Below, in pieces: positions 12,222 through 25,300 of a stretch of 64,000 nucleotides of DNA. The stretch comes from Anisus vortex. Lineage: Eukaryota; Mollusca; Gastropoda; Planorbidae. The stretch covers positions 32,782,860 to 32,846,859 of the forward strand of contig OX421495.1 in NCBI GenBank assembly GCA_949126835.1, written 5' to 3'. Under the pieces are notes generated by a model, which saw only the letters and a list, made by a program, of their open reading frames with translations, was not told the origin of the DNA and ran no database searches. The translations under genes were made by a program, and so were the position numbers. The number at the start of each line of letters is the position of its first letter. Position 1 is the first letter of the stretch.

Positions 12222-13866
12222 AGCAGAGAGAAGCAGGGAGAGAAAGAGAGAGAGAGAAGCAGGGAGAGAAAGAGAGAGAGAGAAGCAGGGAGAGAAAGAG
12301 AGAGAGAGAAGCAGGGAGAGAAAGAGAGAGAGAGAGAGAAGCAGGGAGAGAACGAGAGAGAGAGAGAGAAGCAGGGAGAGAAAGAAAGAGAGAGAGAGAG
12401 AAGCAGGGAGAGAAAGAGAGAGAGAGAGAAGCAGGGAAAGAAAGAAAGAGAGAGAGAGAGAGAAGCAGAGAGAGAAAGAGAGAGAGAGAGAGAAGCAGGG
12501 AGAGAAAGAAAGAGAGAGAGAGAGAAGCAGGGAGAGAAAGAGAGAGAGAGAAGCAGGGAGAGAAAGAAAGAGAGAGAGAGAGAGAAGCAGGGAGAGAAAG
12601 AAAGAGAGAGAGAGAGAGAAGCAGAGAGAGAAAGAGAGAGAGAGAAGCAGGGAGAGAAAGAAAGAGAGAGAGAGAAGCAGGGAGAGAAAGAAAGAGAGAA
12701 AGAGAGAGAGAGAAGCAGGGAGAGAAAGAGAGAGAGAGAGAAGCAGGGAGAGAAAGAGAGAGAGAGAGAGAGAAGCAGGGAGAGAAAGAGAGAGAGAGAA
12801 GCAGGGAGAGAAAGAAAGAGAGAGAGAGAGAGAAGCAGGGAGAGAAAGAGAGAGAGAGAGAAGCAGGGAGAGAAAGAAAGAGAGAGAGAGAGAAGCAGAG
12901 AGAGAAAGAGAGAGAGAGAGAAGCAGGGAGAGAAAGAAAGAGAGAGAGAGAGAGAAGCAGGGAGAGAAAGAGAGAGAGAGAAGCAGGGAGAGAAAGAAAG
13001 AGAGAGAGAGAGAAGCAGGGAGAGAAAGAAAGAGAGAAAGAGAGAGAGAGAAGCAGGGAGAGAAAGAGAGAGAGAAGCAGGGAGAGAAAGAGAGAGAGAG
13101 AAGCAGGGAGAGAAAGAGAGAAGCAGGGAGAGAAAGAGAGAGAAAGAGAGAAGCAGGGAGAGAAAGAGAGAGAGAAGCAGGGAGAGAAAGAAGCAGGGAG
13201 AGAAAGAGAGAGAAAGCAGGGAGAGAAAGAGAGAGAGAGAGAATTAGGGAGAGAAAGAGAGAGAGAGAAGCAGGGACAGAAAGAGAGAGAGAGAAGCAGG
13301 GAGAGAAAGAGAGAGAGAGAAGCAGGGAGAGAAAGAGAGAAGCAGGGAGAGAAAGAGAGAGAGAGAAGCAGGGAGAGAAAGAGAGAGAGAAGCAGGGAGA
13401 GAAAGAGAGAGAGAGAAGCAGGGAGAGAAAGAGAGAAGCAGGGAGAGAAAGAGAGAGAGAGAGAAGCAGGGAGAGAAAGAGAGAGAGAAGCACTGAGAGA
13501 AAGAGAGAGAGAGAGAAGCAGGGAGAGAAAGAGAGAGAGAGAAGCAGGGAGAGAAAGAGAGAAGCAGGGAGAGAAAGAGAGAGAGAAGAAGGGAGAGAAA
13601 GAGAGAGAGAGAAGGAGGGAGAGAAAGAGAGAGAGAGAAGCAGGGAGAGAAAGAGAGAGAGAGAAGCAGGGAGAGAAAGAGAGAGAGAGAGAATCAGGGA
13701 GAGAAAGAGAGAGAGAAGCAGGGAGAGAAAGAGAGAGAGAGAAGCAGGGAGAGAAAGAGAGAGAGAGAGAGAAGCAGGGAGAGAAAGAGAGAGAGAGAGA
13801 TAGAGAGAGAGAGAGAAGCAGGGAGAGAAAGAGAGAGAGAGAAGCAGGGAGAGAAAGAGAGAGAAC
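12222..13866. repeat. Purine-rich GA minisatellite, 1.65 kb
   Basis: Core AAGCAGGGAGAGAAAGAGAG repeated about 60 times with a variable (GA)n spacer. Apart from the C in GCAGG and a few point changes, one strand is entirely purine. Open frames of 571 codons (+) and 549 codons (-) cover it, but they encode only R/E/K/G or L/S/F/P repeats and are not taken as genes. Confidence 0.95.
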
Positions 13867-15595
13867 AAAACAGAGCTTAACAGATGTTTACATTTTATAT
13901 CTGACCTCTTACTGACCTCTTACAACAAGACTTCCATTAGGTGGTCGACAGTGTGTAGGTATTGGTTATTGTTTAGTTTTTGTTGTTGTTATTTTTATTT
14001 CTCCTTATTGCAATAACAACCAAAAGTGATAACTGTTTCTATGTGTATATGTGTCATTGTGAGATGTTAAGTGACACCGTGTGACAAGTTGTGACACATA
14101 AGTGACAATGTCAGTGTTGCTGATAAAGTGTCTTAAATTGTAACTATTTGTGGTGATACTTTAATATTATAGTGCTGACACAGTGTCACGCATTGTAGCA
14201 ATATGGAGTAAAAATTTAGCATATGGGTATCATATATATCTAGTAGGGCCTACATATTACATGACCAATCGATAGCTCTATGTACAACTGTAGTACAATT
14301 AAAGCGTGGTTCTTAATGTCTCGTAAGACAAACAATGAATGCGCCCTAGATGGTCTATTATTTGGTCTTGTTGCATCACATTCTGACACTGTGAAGTCTG
14401 ATTCTTGAATAACAGACCTTGGCACAATACATACGAATGCTGGAGACTGATTTGTGAAAGTAACTTGATTTCTTGCATCACTGATTTCTAGACTACCCTT
14501 TGTATTCTTTCTTTCAAAAATAGTCCAGTGTTCACAGCTGTAATTCAAGCATTTCGATTGGATGTGAAGACCTTCAAACCCACCAATATCCCACCTCTTT
14601 TATGCAGTACGTGAAAGGGGGCTTTATGGTGTAGGATGCTGTTCTGGTACATAAGGAATAATTCCACCTTGCAAGTTGCCCGATGGTGTTCGGTCACCAG
14701 CCATACACCATTTTCAACCAAGCCAACACGATTACAATGGTGTCAATACTTGGTAAATTGTTTTGTTACAAAAATGTACAATGTAGTTGTTTGTTTTACG
14801 GTCCATGCAAGAGATTCCAGGAACACGACGTAAACAAAGCGTTTAATATGTGTTCATTTATTATGTGAGTGTTCCAGCTCTCACTGGCGGAGAGAAGGCT
14901 TCAGAGATTGCAAGCTTTGTCCACTGACATCTTGGCTGCTTATATTATGAGCTTGTTATAATCTCCACACTTAACTAGATAGCTTTCTTCATCAAAGGGT
15001 TGGGTTTTCCTCTTGAATTCTTAAATACAGTATCTATCAACTAATTATTGGCAATATTTGATAAGTCTCTAGTGATATCATACACTAGTGTATGAGCAAA
15101 TAAAAACACATTCATAAACTAAACAATATTTTGTTATCATTTCCATTTTGTCTAAGTGTGTGCTTTTAAATTTGTCTCTCCAGGTTGCCACTGGTAGATT
15201 AGAAGATAAGCTGACCAGAAAATAGGATAGGTTGACCTTTTTATCACTGACCTCTTACAACATGTTGTTGTTTTATTTCTAGTATTTTTTTCAACTGGGT
15301 TATCTTCAATGGGACTGCGATACGCCATTTTTGACACAGCGTTTCCCGTTCTTTTGGTGAAGGTTTATTGCTGTTTATGTAAGTTTTAATTGTTGTTGAT
15401 GTTGTTGTCGTTTAGATCAACCAATATTGCTTGAATTCAACACAACACAAGAAATGTACTAGGTGTTGTGTTAGTACTTGAGTGTTTTATAAGGTCTGTG
15501 TTTTTATAAGTAATGAAACACACGCGGAAGTAACTTAGCACTGTTTCCGGCTTCTTGAACTAAATATGTATTAAACAATAATGGGACTAAGTAAT
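13867..15595. other. Intergenic, no recognised gene
   Basis: It contains a run of GTGACA/GTGACAC motifs at 14040-14200. Short frames have no recognisable domain. Confidence 0.5.
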
Positions 15596-15599
15596 ATTG

Positions 15600-16020
15600 T
15601 TAAGCATGCTTTACGTAATAGTTTATAATATAGACTGAGTAATAGTGTATAATACGGACAGAGTAATAGCATAATAAGGACAGAGTAATAGTGTATAATA
15701 TGGACAGAATAATATTATAATATAGACAGAGCAATAGTGTATAATATGGACAGCATAATAAGGACAGAGTAACAGTGTATAATATGGACAGAATAATATT
15801 ATAATATGGACAGAGTAATAGTGTATAATATAGACAGAATAATATTATAATATGGACAGAGTAATAGTGTATAATACGGACAAAGTAATAGTGTATAATG
15901 TGGTCAGAGTATTGAGTAATAGTGTATAATACGGACAGAGTAATAATGTATTATATGAACAGATTAATAGTTTATAATATGAACAAAGAAATAATGTTTG
16001 AGATGGACAAAGTAATAGTG
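15600..16020. repeat. Degenerate 20-25 bp repeat, about 18 copies
   Basis: Variants of AGTAATAGTGTATAATATGG and ACAGAGTAATA recur irregularly. The array ends about 300 bp before exon 1. Confidence 0.85.
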
Positions 16021-16313
16021 TTTTAGAATTTACTAAGCTTATTGATTGACAATTGTAAAGTCTCTTTAAAAAATATTCAAAACATGATGACTAGGTACAA
16101 ATCAAACGTTTGAAATAGAATGATCTTTTTTTTAATTTCCTTTTGTAACATATTATATTGATAACTTTACTGATTAATTAAAAACTTTTCAATATAAATC
16201 GAATATATAACAATGTGTGTAACTTTATGATATTGATTATACTGCTAATAAAAAGATATAAGTTAATGAAAATATTCAAAATTATTATTGTTATTTGTTT
16301 GTAAAATTTACAG

Positions 16314-16393
16314 AGTCTACAATTGACTCAATATGAAGCTTATCTTACTTGTACTGATAGCTCTGGTTGAGCTTGTTTATCAAAGCCAGACTG
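16314..16393 (+). CDS. Exon 1: short 5'UTR plus signal peptide (CDS 16333-16393)
   Basis: ATG at 16333 encodes MKLILLVLIALVELVYQSQT, a typical hydrophobic signal peptide. The donor is CTG|GTAAGT (phase 1). An in-frame TGA at 16324-16326 lies upstream of the ATG and supports this start. A TTTACAG acceptor precedes 16314, so at least one non-coding upstream exon is likely; the promoter was not identified. Confidence 0.75.
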
Positions 16394-19300
16394 GTAAGTG
16401 GAAATATTATAAGCTTACATAGGCCTAGTTTACTAGCTACAAATACATTAATTTATATCTAGAAAGAAATTCAAATTGTGTGTCGTCATCATCATGATTT
16501 GTTCTTTTTGGTTCCATAGGAACATAATGCCTCTGTCCATATTAACTAACCTTCACAATCTCCTGGTACCCTATTAACTTAATTCTGTTTTAATTGCGTC
16601 TTTTGTTTTCTTTATCTCGCCTTGTTTTTCTATTATTTTCTGATCCATCTACACTTTCTGTCAAGGTTTTTTTTTTTAGTTACACATCTGTCATACCTTG
16701 TTTGTTTTCTAATGTTATAGTTTTATAAATATATAAGTAACATTTTTTAAATAAATATATTTGTTATGTAGTTCTAAAAGCTAAATTCATATCGGTTGAA
16801 AAAGAAAATACCCTAATTAGGTTAACAGAATGATTTAGATGTCTTATATTGACTTCTGACTCACAGTATCTTTTGATAATTGCAGTTTTAATATTTTTTC
16901 CTCGCTTTGACAGTAGACACTAAGATTATTCCTAACTCAAAACACAAAACAAAAGATGTCACATCGTTGATATACTTTTTAAAAAACATAATAGAGTCTA
17001 GATTTTCCGAGAAAACAATGTTTATTTTATTTTTGGAAACATCTATTATATTTTTATTTGCAGTAGAACCTGTCTTGTGGTACCATTTGTACCATTTTTT
17101 TGTAATTAAAGAACATAAAATCATTAGCGACGCAAGTAGATATAATATTTGTTCTCGAAAACAATAACACTAGACTATCTTCCATAACGAAAACTATCGA
17201 TGTAAGCAAAAAAGAAAGTCTTATTATATAAAAAAAAGACAAAGGTAGAGCGTTAAATATCTTCTTGTTATGTTGGTAACATGTGATTGTCGCGTTTAAT
17301 GACGGCACACAATCAATGCTTGCAAGCCATTCAAGAGTAGGGCCTGCAAACGTTAGTAGGCCTATTGCACACTGACTCAATAATTGCTCAATTTGAATAC
17401 TACACTACGGTAAGCCTTAAAGGTGAAAACCATTCTTGATGAGTTGAAAAATCTTTTTCATGAAATGATTACATCAGTAAAAATTGAGTTTTGATAATTC
17501 ACAAAACTCCGGTTGGTTTTCAAAATTATGAAAAAAAAAGTGATTGTGAATATTTATAACAAAATTTCTTTACTCAAACGTGTGGTGGATTTCTAAAGAA
17601 AAAGTTTAGAAGAGAGATTTTATTCTAAGTAAAGATATGTAACACTTTGTGCAAGAGGATTAAGTAGACATGTAGGCACAAAATCTACTAAAATGTGCGT
17701 TTTCTGATGCCTCTTTCATTTTTAGGGGACATACAAATTCGTATGTCCGTGAAATTATTCAACCTGGTGGAATAAGGATAAAGACATCACAGTGCTCCAT
17801 GGTCTTGACAAAAATGACAACTTTTAAAATGAAGATCGAACATGTTGAGTTATGACTTTGCTCCTTTTTTAAAGACTGATCCCATTCATGAAAAAAAGCT
17901 TAACTACTATAACTTTATAAGATGAAGAAATAACATTTTCTAAATCTTTAGAAAAACATTTTTCCTGGTCTACAAGAATTGGAAAACTTGTATCAATTTT
18001 TTTAATAACTCATTCGTATTATCTTATCTAATATATTACAGACGCTCCTTCTATAAAGAAGATTATTGCGTCCTAGGTTCATCCGTGGTTCGAGTTAAGT
18101 CTTGCATCTTTATTTATGTTTTTATTGATGTTAAGTTACTGGTTTTCCTGGTTTGTTAAGACAACTCATTCCATACCCGAATGGCTCAGGAAGAAAGAGT
18201 ACTTATATGCATTTGTTCTTGCATAGGGGATAAGGAAAGTGTTTTTGTACTATTTTGATCTACTTTCGGGGGACACTGCGAGCCGTGAAACCAGTTTATA
18301 GCTTTGATAATTGATTCATGAGAAACGCTTATTTTTAGTGTTGTAGTGATTTATTGGATTGAAAAGACGCTTTTCTATTCCGATGTTGCAAAGACAGTTC
18401 AGTTCTAATACTGCTGAGTCCATTTGCTACCACCTATGAGTGTGAGACGGCTTTAACCACGCTACTTACAATCAAAATAAAATCCAGAAATAGAATAGAC
18501 GCCACAAATAACATGATGGCCAAAACATGTGAATTGGTTTGTGCAAAGCAGATTAAAATTAAATTTTGAGGTGAAATTGTATACTCCGTGAGCCAGAAAA
18601 GAATAAATTCTAAGAGGCAGCCAAGCTAGAAATCTTTAACCGAACATTTTCGAAACAGGAAGTACAAGAACTGGAGAGTTAAATACACTGATCAGTTATT
18701 AAATGAATTTATATCGTACCTTTGTTTAAGTAAACACAAATAATCCCAAACACAAAATTCTAAATGTATTGCAAACATTATTTCTAAGTATGCATAAACA
18801 AATATCTGCAATCTTTACAATACAGCATGCTATGTCTGAACAAATATCTGCAATACGTACATCTATACAATACAGCATGCTATGTCTGAACAAATATCTG
18901 CAATACGTACATCTATACAATGCAGCATGCTATGTCTGAACAAATATCTGCAATACGTACATCTTTACAATGCAGCATGCTGTGTCTGAACAAATATCTG
19001 CAATACGTACATCTTTACAATGCAGCATGCTATGTCTGAACAAATATCTGCAATACGTACATCTTTACAATACAGCATGCTATGTCTGAACAAATATCTG
19101 CAATACGTACATCTTTACAATGCAGCATGCTATGTCTGAACAAATATCTGCAATACGTACATCTTCACAATGCAGCATGCTTTGTCTGAACAAATATCTC
19201 TCTATACAAGATATGATATACCAGGGATCAGCAACCTAAGACACGCGTGCCAAACTTCGCTAGCAGAGCGATTTTCAACGGCACTCGAGAGACCCCCAAG

Positions 19301-22300
19301 TGGTATTTTTTATTGATTAAAAAAACTACATTTTCCGGTTTGGAATGAGGAAAACTGACTGTTGAAGCCGATGTTTCTGAATGACATAGCGACACATTTC
19401 AGTGAGTTGAACTTGCATTTACAAAGACCACTGGTTTGAATTAAATTGAAACTGAACAAATCTTGCCGTAAAATCAAGTTCAAAACATTGAACTACATAT
19501 TAGGACATAATAATATATCAAGATAGATAGTTGTGCTTTTTCAGAAGTACACCGAATCACTCAAAAGCGGAGTTTTCTAATCAAAGCCAAGACTTTCAAA
19601 TTAATGCACTCATTTTTTCAAACCATATCAAGCCTAACTGGTACGATATTATTTCAACCTTTTTGGATATAAATCTAGATGTTTTTTTTTTAAGTAAAGG
19701 AATATTGGCGATTTTAAAATGCAGCAAGTTGAATTTTAAACATTTAAAAAATGAGCATCCAAGTGTGCCAATTTGCGTAAATAATCTGGAAGTAAGCTGC
19801 TTAGGAAAGTCATCAGCTATTTTCAACTGCTAGACATTCGCTCTTTTACTTTCAGCTTTTGGTTCAACTTACACTTGTGAACAGATTTTATCGTAGATGA
19901 AAGCTGTTTTAAGCATACAAAGAGGTCACTTACACTTGACAGCTCATTAATTTATACAGACTAATTACATTTAAAAGAGTTGTTATGCTCGTCTCCTTTA
20001 ATGAAACATAAATATACCTAAGTAATTCTAAAACAAATTTATCTGTATTATGAATTTAATTAATATAAGATACTTATTTAATAGCAATATACTATGCAAT
20101 ATCTGTAATTATTAATGTTTAAAATATAAACTCTTTAAATGGACAAACAACACAGGAAATATTTATTTACAACAATATAACGTTAATTATTTTAATCCTC
20201 TAATTTATTAAATCTTATAATGAATACCTTAATTTTGGATTTATTTCAAGAAATAATAATTAGTAAGTAAATTTTTTTATATTACGAAACATAACTTTTT
20301 TGGCATCACAATAATTAGAATCAAATGAGGAAACGTTTTTTTTTTTATTTAAAGGAAGTAATTGACCCGTTTTATTTGAGCTCATATTTCTAATGCTTTT
20401 TTTTCAACAAAAAAATAAATGGCTAACAATTTTTAACTTTAAAATGATCAAACTGTACAAAAATATTTGAAAGTATTTAAATATCAAAAGACTAAATAAT
20501 TTATATTTACATTTTCAAACATTACATTAAATACCCAGTTTGTATGATGATTACTTCGTATCTATTCCGCTTTATAATATAATAGCTATTATCTATTATT
20601 TTGTCTTCTATCCCCTTAACTATGTATGTACTGTTCTTCTATCCTCTTCTCTTCATTGTAAAATATATGAGATTGTACATGTAAAATCTTGAATAAACAT
20701 ATTTGAAAAAAAAAATAAAATAAAACTGAGATCATAATAAAATGAACTTTTGCAGGTGTTAAATCCTTATCTTGACTTTACCAATGATATGCTTAGGCAA
20801 TAGTAACCATAAATGTTATAGTTTAGTAATAAAATATTGTATTTGATATAAATTAATGCAAATATAAAGGATTATAATCTCAAACACGTACATTTTATAT
20901 TAAATATAAGACGCTTCAACGAGTTTCTCTTTAAACCTCTTTTGCTTTTGGCCTTGGTCTTGCTACGGAAATAAGTTAATTGTCTCATAAAAATATTTTT
21001 TTAAGTATAATAGAGCTGGTTGACTTTTTGGGCTGTTGGCACGCTGAATGATTGAGAAATCCTAGTTTGGCACACTGTTAGTAAAAGCTTGCCGACCTCT
21101 GTGCTATATAAAACACTATACATTCCCCCTTTAACATTGATACAACCCCCCCCCCCCCCCCCCCAGCATTGATACATTTCCCCACTAGCAATGATATTAT
21201 CTCTATTTTGTCTAAAGCTTGTCTAAAGCTTGCTGTTTGTATGATGTTTTATATTCTCCCACCTTATAGCCAGCACACCGCCTAAAATAACCAAGCAAAG
21301 TCCCAATGACATTTTCTATAAAGTGAACGAGATGGTAAAAATTGAATGCGAGGCGAGCGGAGAACCCGCACCATCGTGAGTAGAACTTTAGTCAATGGTG
21401 ATGGAATTTTACTCACTTGAGTTTTTGTCTGCGAACAAATCTTTATGATTGGTAAAAAGCAGTAAATATTCTATATTTAGTGTATTTGGGTATTTAGTAC
21501 AATTTTTTATTTATTAAGTAGAATATATATTTTATAATTTGTTTGTGAATATTTTTTTATATTAAAACTATTTAATATTTATGACATTTTATATGAGTAG
21601 GGCCTACTTATATAAAAACAAGTATTAATATTTATTTTATATTTTGAATGTGGCTATTTATATATGAATAATATGGTGGGCTACATATATTTGAAATGTA
21701 ATATTCATTTATCCTGTACGCTTGTAGGCCTAAGTTAATTATTATGAATTGTAATCTTTTTAGTTAAACTATAGATTACCTTAGTATATACTTTATACTT
21801 GCCTATATTTAATAATCCATACACGATCTGTAGTGTTAGGCTGAGCTTATATTTCACCAAAACCAAACCACGACAATCTATAAAGTAGTTTAGGTTTATT
21901 ACCTAGGAAAACAATTTGGTACAAATGAACAAATGGACCGTCCATAAAAGACGTAATGCGATTTTCACCAATTTTTTAAGCCCACTGCCAAAAAAAATGT
22001 GTCATAAAATCGGTTTATTCTGTTTAAATTACCCTGTATTTGTAGCCTACACGTTTTTATATTGTACTCGGTGAAACCTATTCCCCCTTCACACGTTACG
22101 TGTAAAACCAGAATTCAGTAAAGATATAATATATGTTTGTATTGAACTGTACAGTTACTGGTGGAGACGAGCCGATGTAACCTACACACCCGAGGGCAAT
22201 GACGAGAGGGTTGTGTTACAGAAAGGTGTAGGCACTTTGATTATCAACAGCCCTGAAGATAAGGATGAAGGCATCTATCAGTGTTTCGCTACCAACAGCT

Positions 22301-25300
22301 TTGGAACGTAAGTATCTACAATGAGCAGGCACAGTAGTCATATTTGTAATATACAGCTTTCTTATCCTTCATCAATTTGTTTTAAAACAAAATTTTTAAT
22401 AATATCATTATGTCCGATTCACCATTGTTCATAGACCTACATGGCCTAGTGGCAGCGTGTCCGGCTAGCGATTCACCATTGTTCATAGAACTAAATGGCC
22501 TAGTGGCAGCGTGCCCGGCTAGCGATTCACCATTGTTCATAGACCTACATGGCCTAGTGGCAGCGTGCCCGGCTAGCGATTCACCATTGTTCATAGACCT
22601 ACATGGCCTAGTGGCAGCGTGCCCGGCTAGCGATTCACCATTGTTCATAGACCTACATGGCCTAGTGGCAGCGTGCCCGGCTAGCGATTCACCATTGTTC
22701 ATAGACCTACATGGCCTAGTGGCAGCGTGCCCGGTTAGCGATTCACCATTGTTCATAGACCTACATGGCCTAGTGGCAGCGTGCCTGGCTAGCGATTCAC
22801 CATTGTTCATAGACCTACATTGCCAAGTGGCAGCGCGCCCGGCTAGCGATTCACCATTGTTCATAGAACTACATGGCCAAGTGGCAGCGCGCCCGGCTAG
22901 CGATTGACCATTGTTCATAGACCTACATGGCCTAGTGGCAGCGTGCCCGGTTAGCGATTCACCATTGTTCATAGACCTACATGGCCTAGTGGCAGCGTGC
23001 CTGGCTAGCGATTCACCATTGTTCATAGACCTACATGGCCTAGTGGCAGCGTGCCCGGCTAGCGATTCACCATTGTTCATAGACCTACATGGCCTAGTGG
23101 CAGCGTACTTCGATTTCTGGAGAAGGTTGGGATTTTTTCTTTTGAAGGGCGTCCCAACTCTGGTGTATAAAAGACAATTGATGAGCAAAGTAAAGGCGGG
23201 CGAGAGGGGGCATTGTGGTGGCCTAACAATTCTCTATTATGCCGTGCATGGAAACTTGAGAACAATGCTTCAAAGGCTCTACAGATCAATTTGATCTGAC
23301 GGGGATACTGCTTCTGTCAAGTAATAAGCAAACAAATGAAGTTTCTCTTTATGACTATGATTGTGTGGCCGACACAATTCATATCCACATTTTTTAGGTA
23401 CACACAGGCAGGGAAAAAGATAGACTCAAATTATTGTGCATGGATATGATTATAGAATCTATCAATAATACAACGTATTGAGCGTTTTAAACGTACTCTT
23501 TTCTGTTTTCAATATACTGCCATAGCAATAACGAAAAGCATAATTGCATCATTTGAATTTCTCCGCATACCTTGCAATATGAAATTTAAAAAAGTACAAT
23601 ACACACAAAGAAGAACAACTTAGGTTTGACATTAATGAGAATTAACATTTAATAACAACCTCCACCCCCCTTCCCGACAGGGACATAGACACATTTTATC
23701 CAGGGTAGGCTGATCTTTCACGTGACAAATATTTATCAAATTTGCGCGAATTTAACACATATTTAAAAAAAAAACTGTTGAAAAAAGTATTTTTCAAAAA
23801 TTTCAGAGAGGGGGGGAGGCTTCGCTTCCCTCGACCTCCTCGTGGCTTCGCCCCTGCCCCCACCCCTTTCTTCCTTAGAATAAATTCTTCTTACGCTGGT
23901 GTATATATAACCCTAATTATGTAAACCTACACATATAGAAAATACATTGATCTAAGAATTTCATTAAATATCCCCTGTTGCAGTCCAGGTTGGTTTATAG
24001 GGCAAGCATTCACAAATTTCTTTGTCTACGGCTTACAAGGGGGGGGGGGGGGGAAGCGGTGTGGCCAGCGCAACGCCCAGCCACCTTTACATTATCTTCA
24101 ATTATTGCTTGGTACCCATTCAGAGCCTGGTAGACTCAGAAACACCATCCAGACCCGGGCAAATAATCCTAGCCTTTGGTACGACACCACGAGTGGTCTG
24201 CCAGTATACCATACAGACTTCATTAGATATTTAAATTCATAACACTCTAATATAACGTACATGTTGTACTAATAACTATAGCGATGCACTGTCTGCTTGC
24301 AGGGCTGCCACGATCAAGTTCAATCTTCGCATGGCCAAACTACAATCCTTTACAACGTCCGTTGCCATTATCCACCGACCCCCACTAGGGACGTACCTCC
24401 TGCTCAACTGCTCGTCGCCAGACAGCGTGCCTGATGGCCACGTGACATGGACATACTACGACCAGGGAATATACAAGGCAGTTATTTGGGATTCTAGAGT
24501 TACTGTTGATTATGATGGTGCGTAGATTGTATTTACATTTTGGCGATGATTGTACAAAGACATAGATTTGACTAGATTTTGCTTATTAATAAACATAGAT
24601 TTTAATTTACATTTTAGCTATAATTGTACAAAAACATAGATTTGACTAGATTTTGCTTATTAATAAACATAGATTTTAATTGACAATTAAGCTATGATTG
24701 TACAAAGACATAGATTTGACTAGATTTTGCTTATTAATATACATAGATTTTAATTTACATTTTAGCTATGATTGTACAAAGACATAGATTTTACTAGATT
24801 TTGCTTATTAATAAACAAAGATTTTAATTTACATTTTAGATATGATTGTACAAAGATATAGATTTGACTAGATTTTGCTTATTAATAAACGTAGATTTTA
24901 ATTTACATTTTATCTATAATTGTACAAAGACATAGATTTGACTAGATTTTGCTTATTAATAAACGTAGATTTTAATTTACATTTTAGCTTTAATTGTACA
25001 AAGACATAGATTTGACTAGATTTTGCTTATTAATAAACATAGATTTTAATTTACATTTTAGCTACGATTGTACAAAGACATAGATTTGACCAGATTTTGC
25101 TTATTAATAAACATAGATTTTAATTTACATTTAAGCTATGATTGTACAAAGACATAGATTTGACTAGATTTTGCTTATTAATAAACATAGATTTAATTTA
25201 CATTTGAGCTATGATTGTACAAAGACATAGATTTGACTAGATTTTGCTTATTAATAAACATAGATTTTAATTTACATTTAGCTATGATTGTACAAACACA

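Larger units (their letters stand above)
19222..21101 (+). mobile_element. hAT element copy B, 1.88 kb, in intron 1
   Basis: Left end CAGGGATCAGCAACC, right end GCTTGCCGACCTCTG. Flanking octamers TGATATAC and TGCTATAT match at 6 of 8. Subterminal sequence (CACGCGTGCCAAACTT, TTGGCACACTGTTAG) is shared with copies A and C. Confidence 0.83.

Noticed and set aside
12200..13915. 571-codon + frame and 549-codon - frame
   Set aside because: Both are translations of a GA minisatellite: only R, E, K, G, A, Q or L, S, F, P, no domain, open on both strands.
22410..23106. Possible CRISPR array
   Set aside because: Units are contiguous without unique spacers and the genome is eukaryotic. The same holds for the other arrays in the window.
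22382..23188. 268-codon minus frame of CRSMNNGESLAGHAATRP repeats
   Set aside because: 54-bp array with a period divisible by three; a + strand frame is open too. No host-gene signals.
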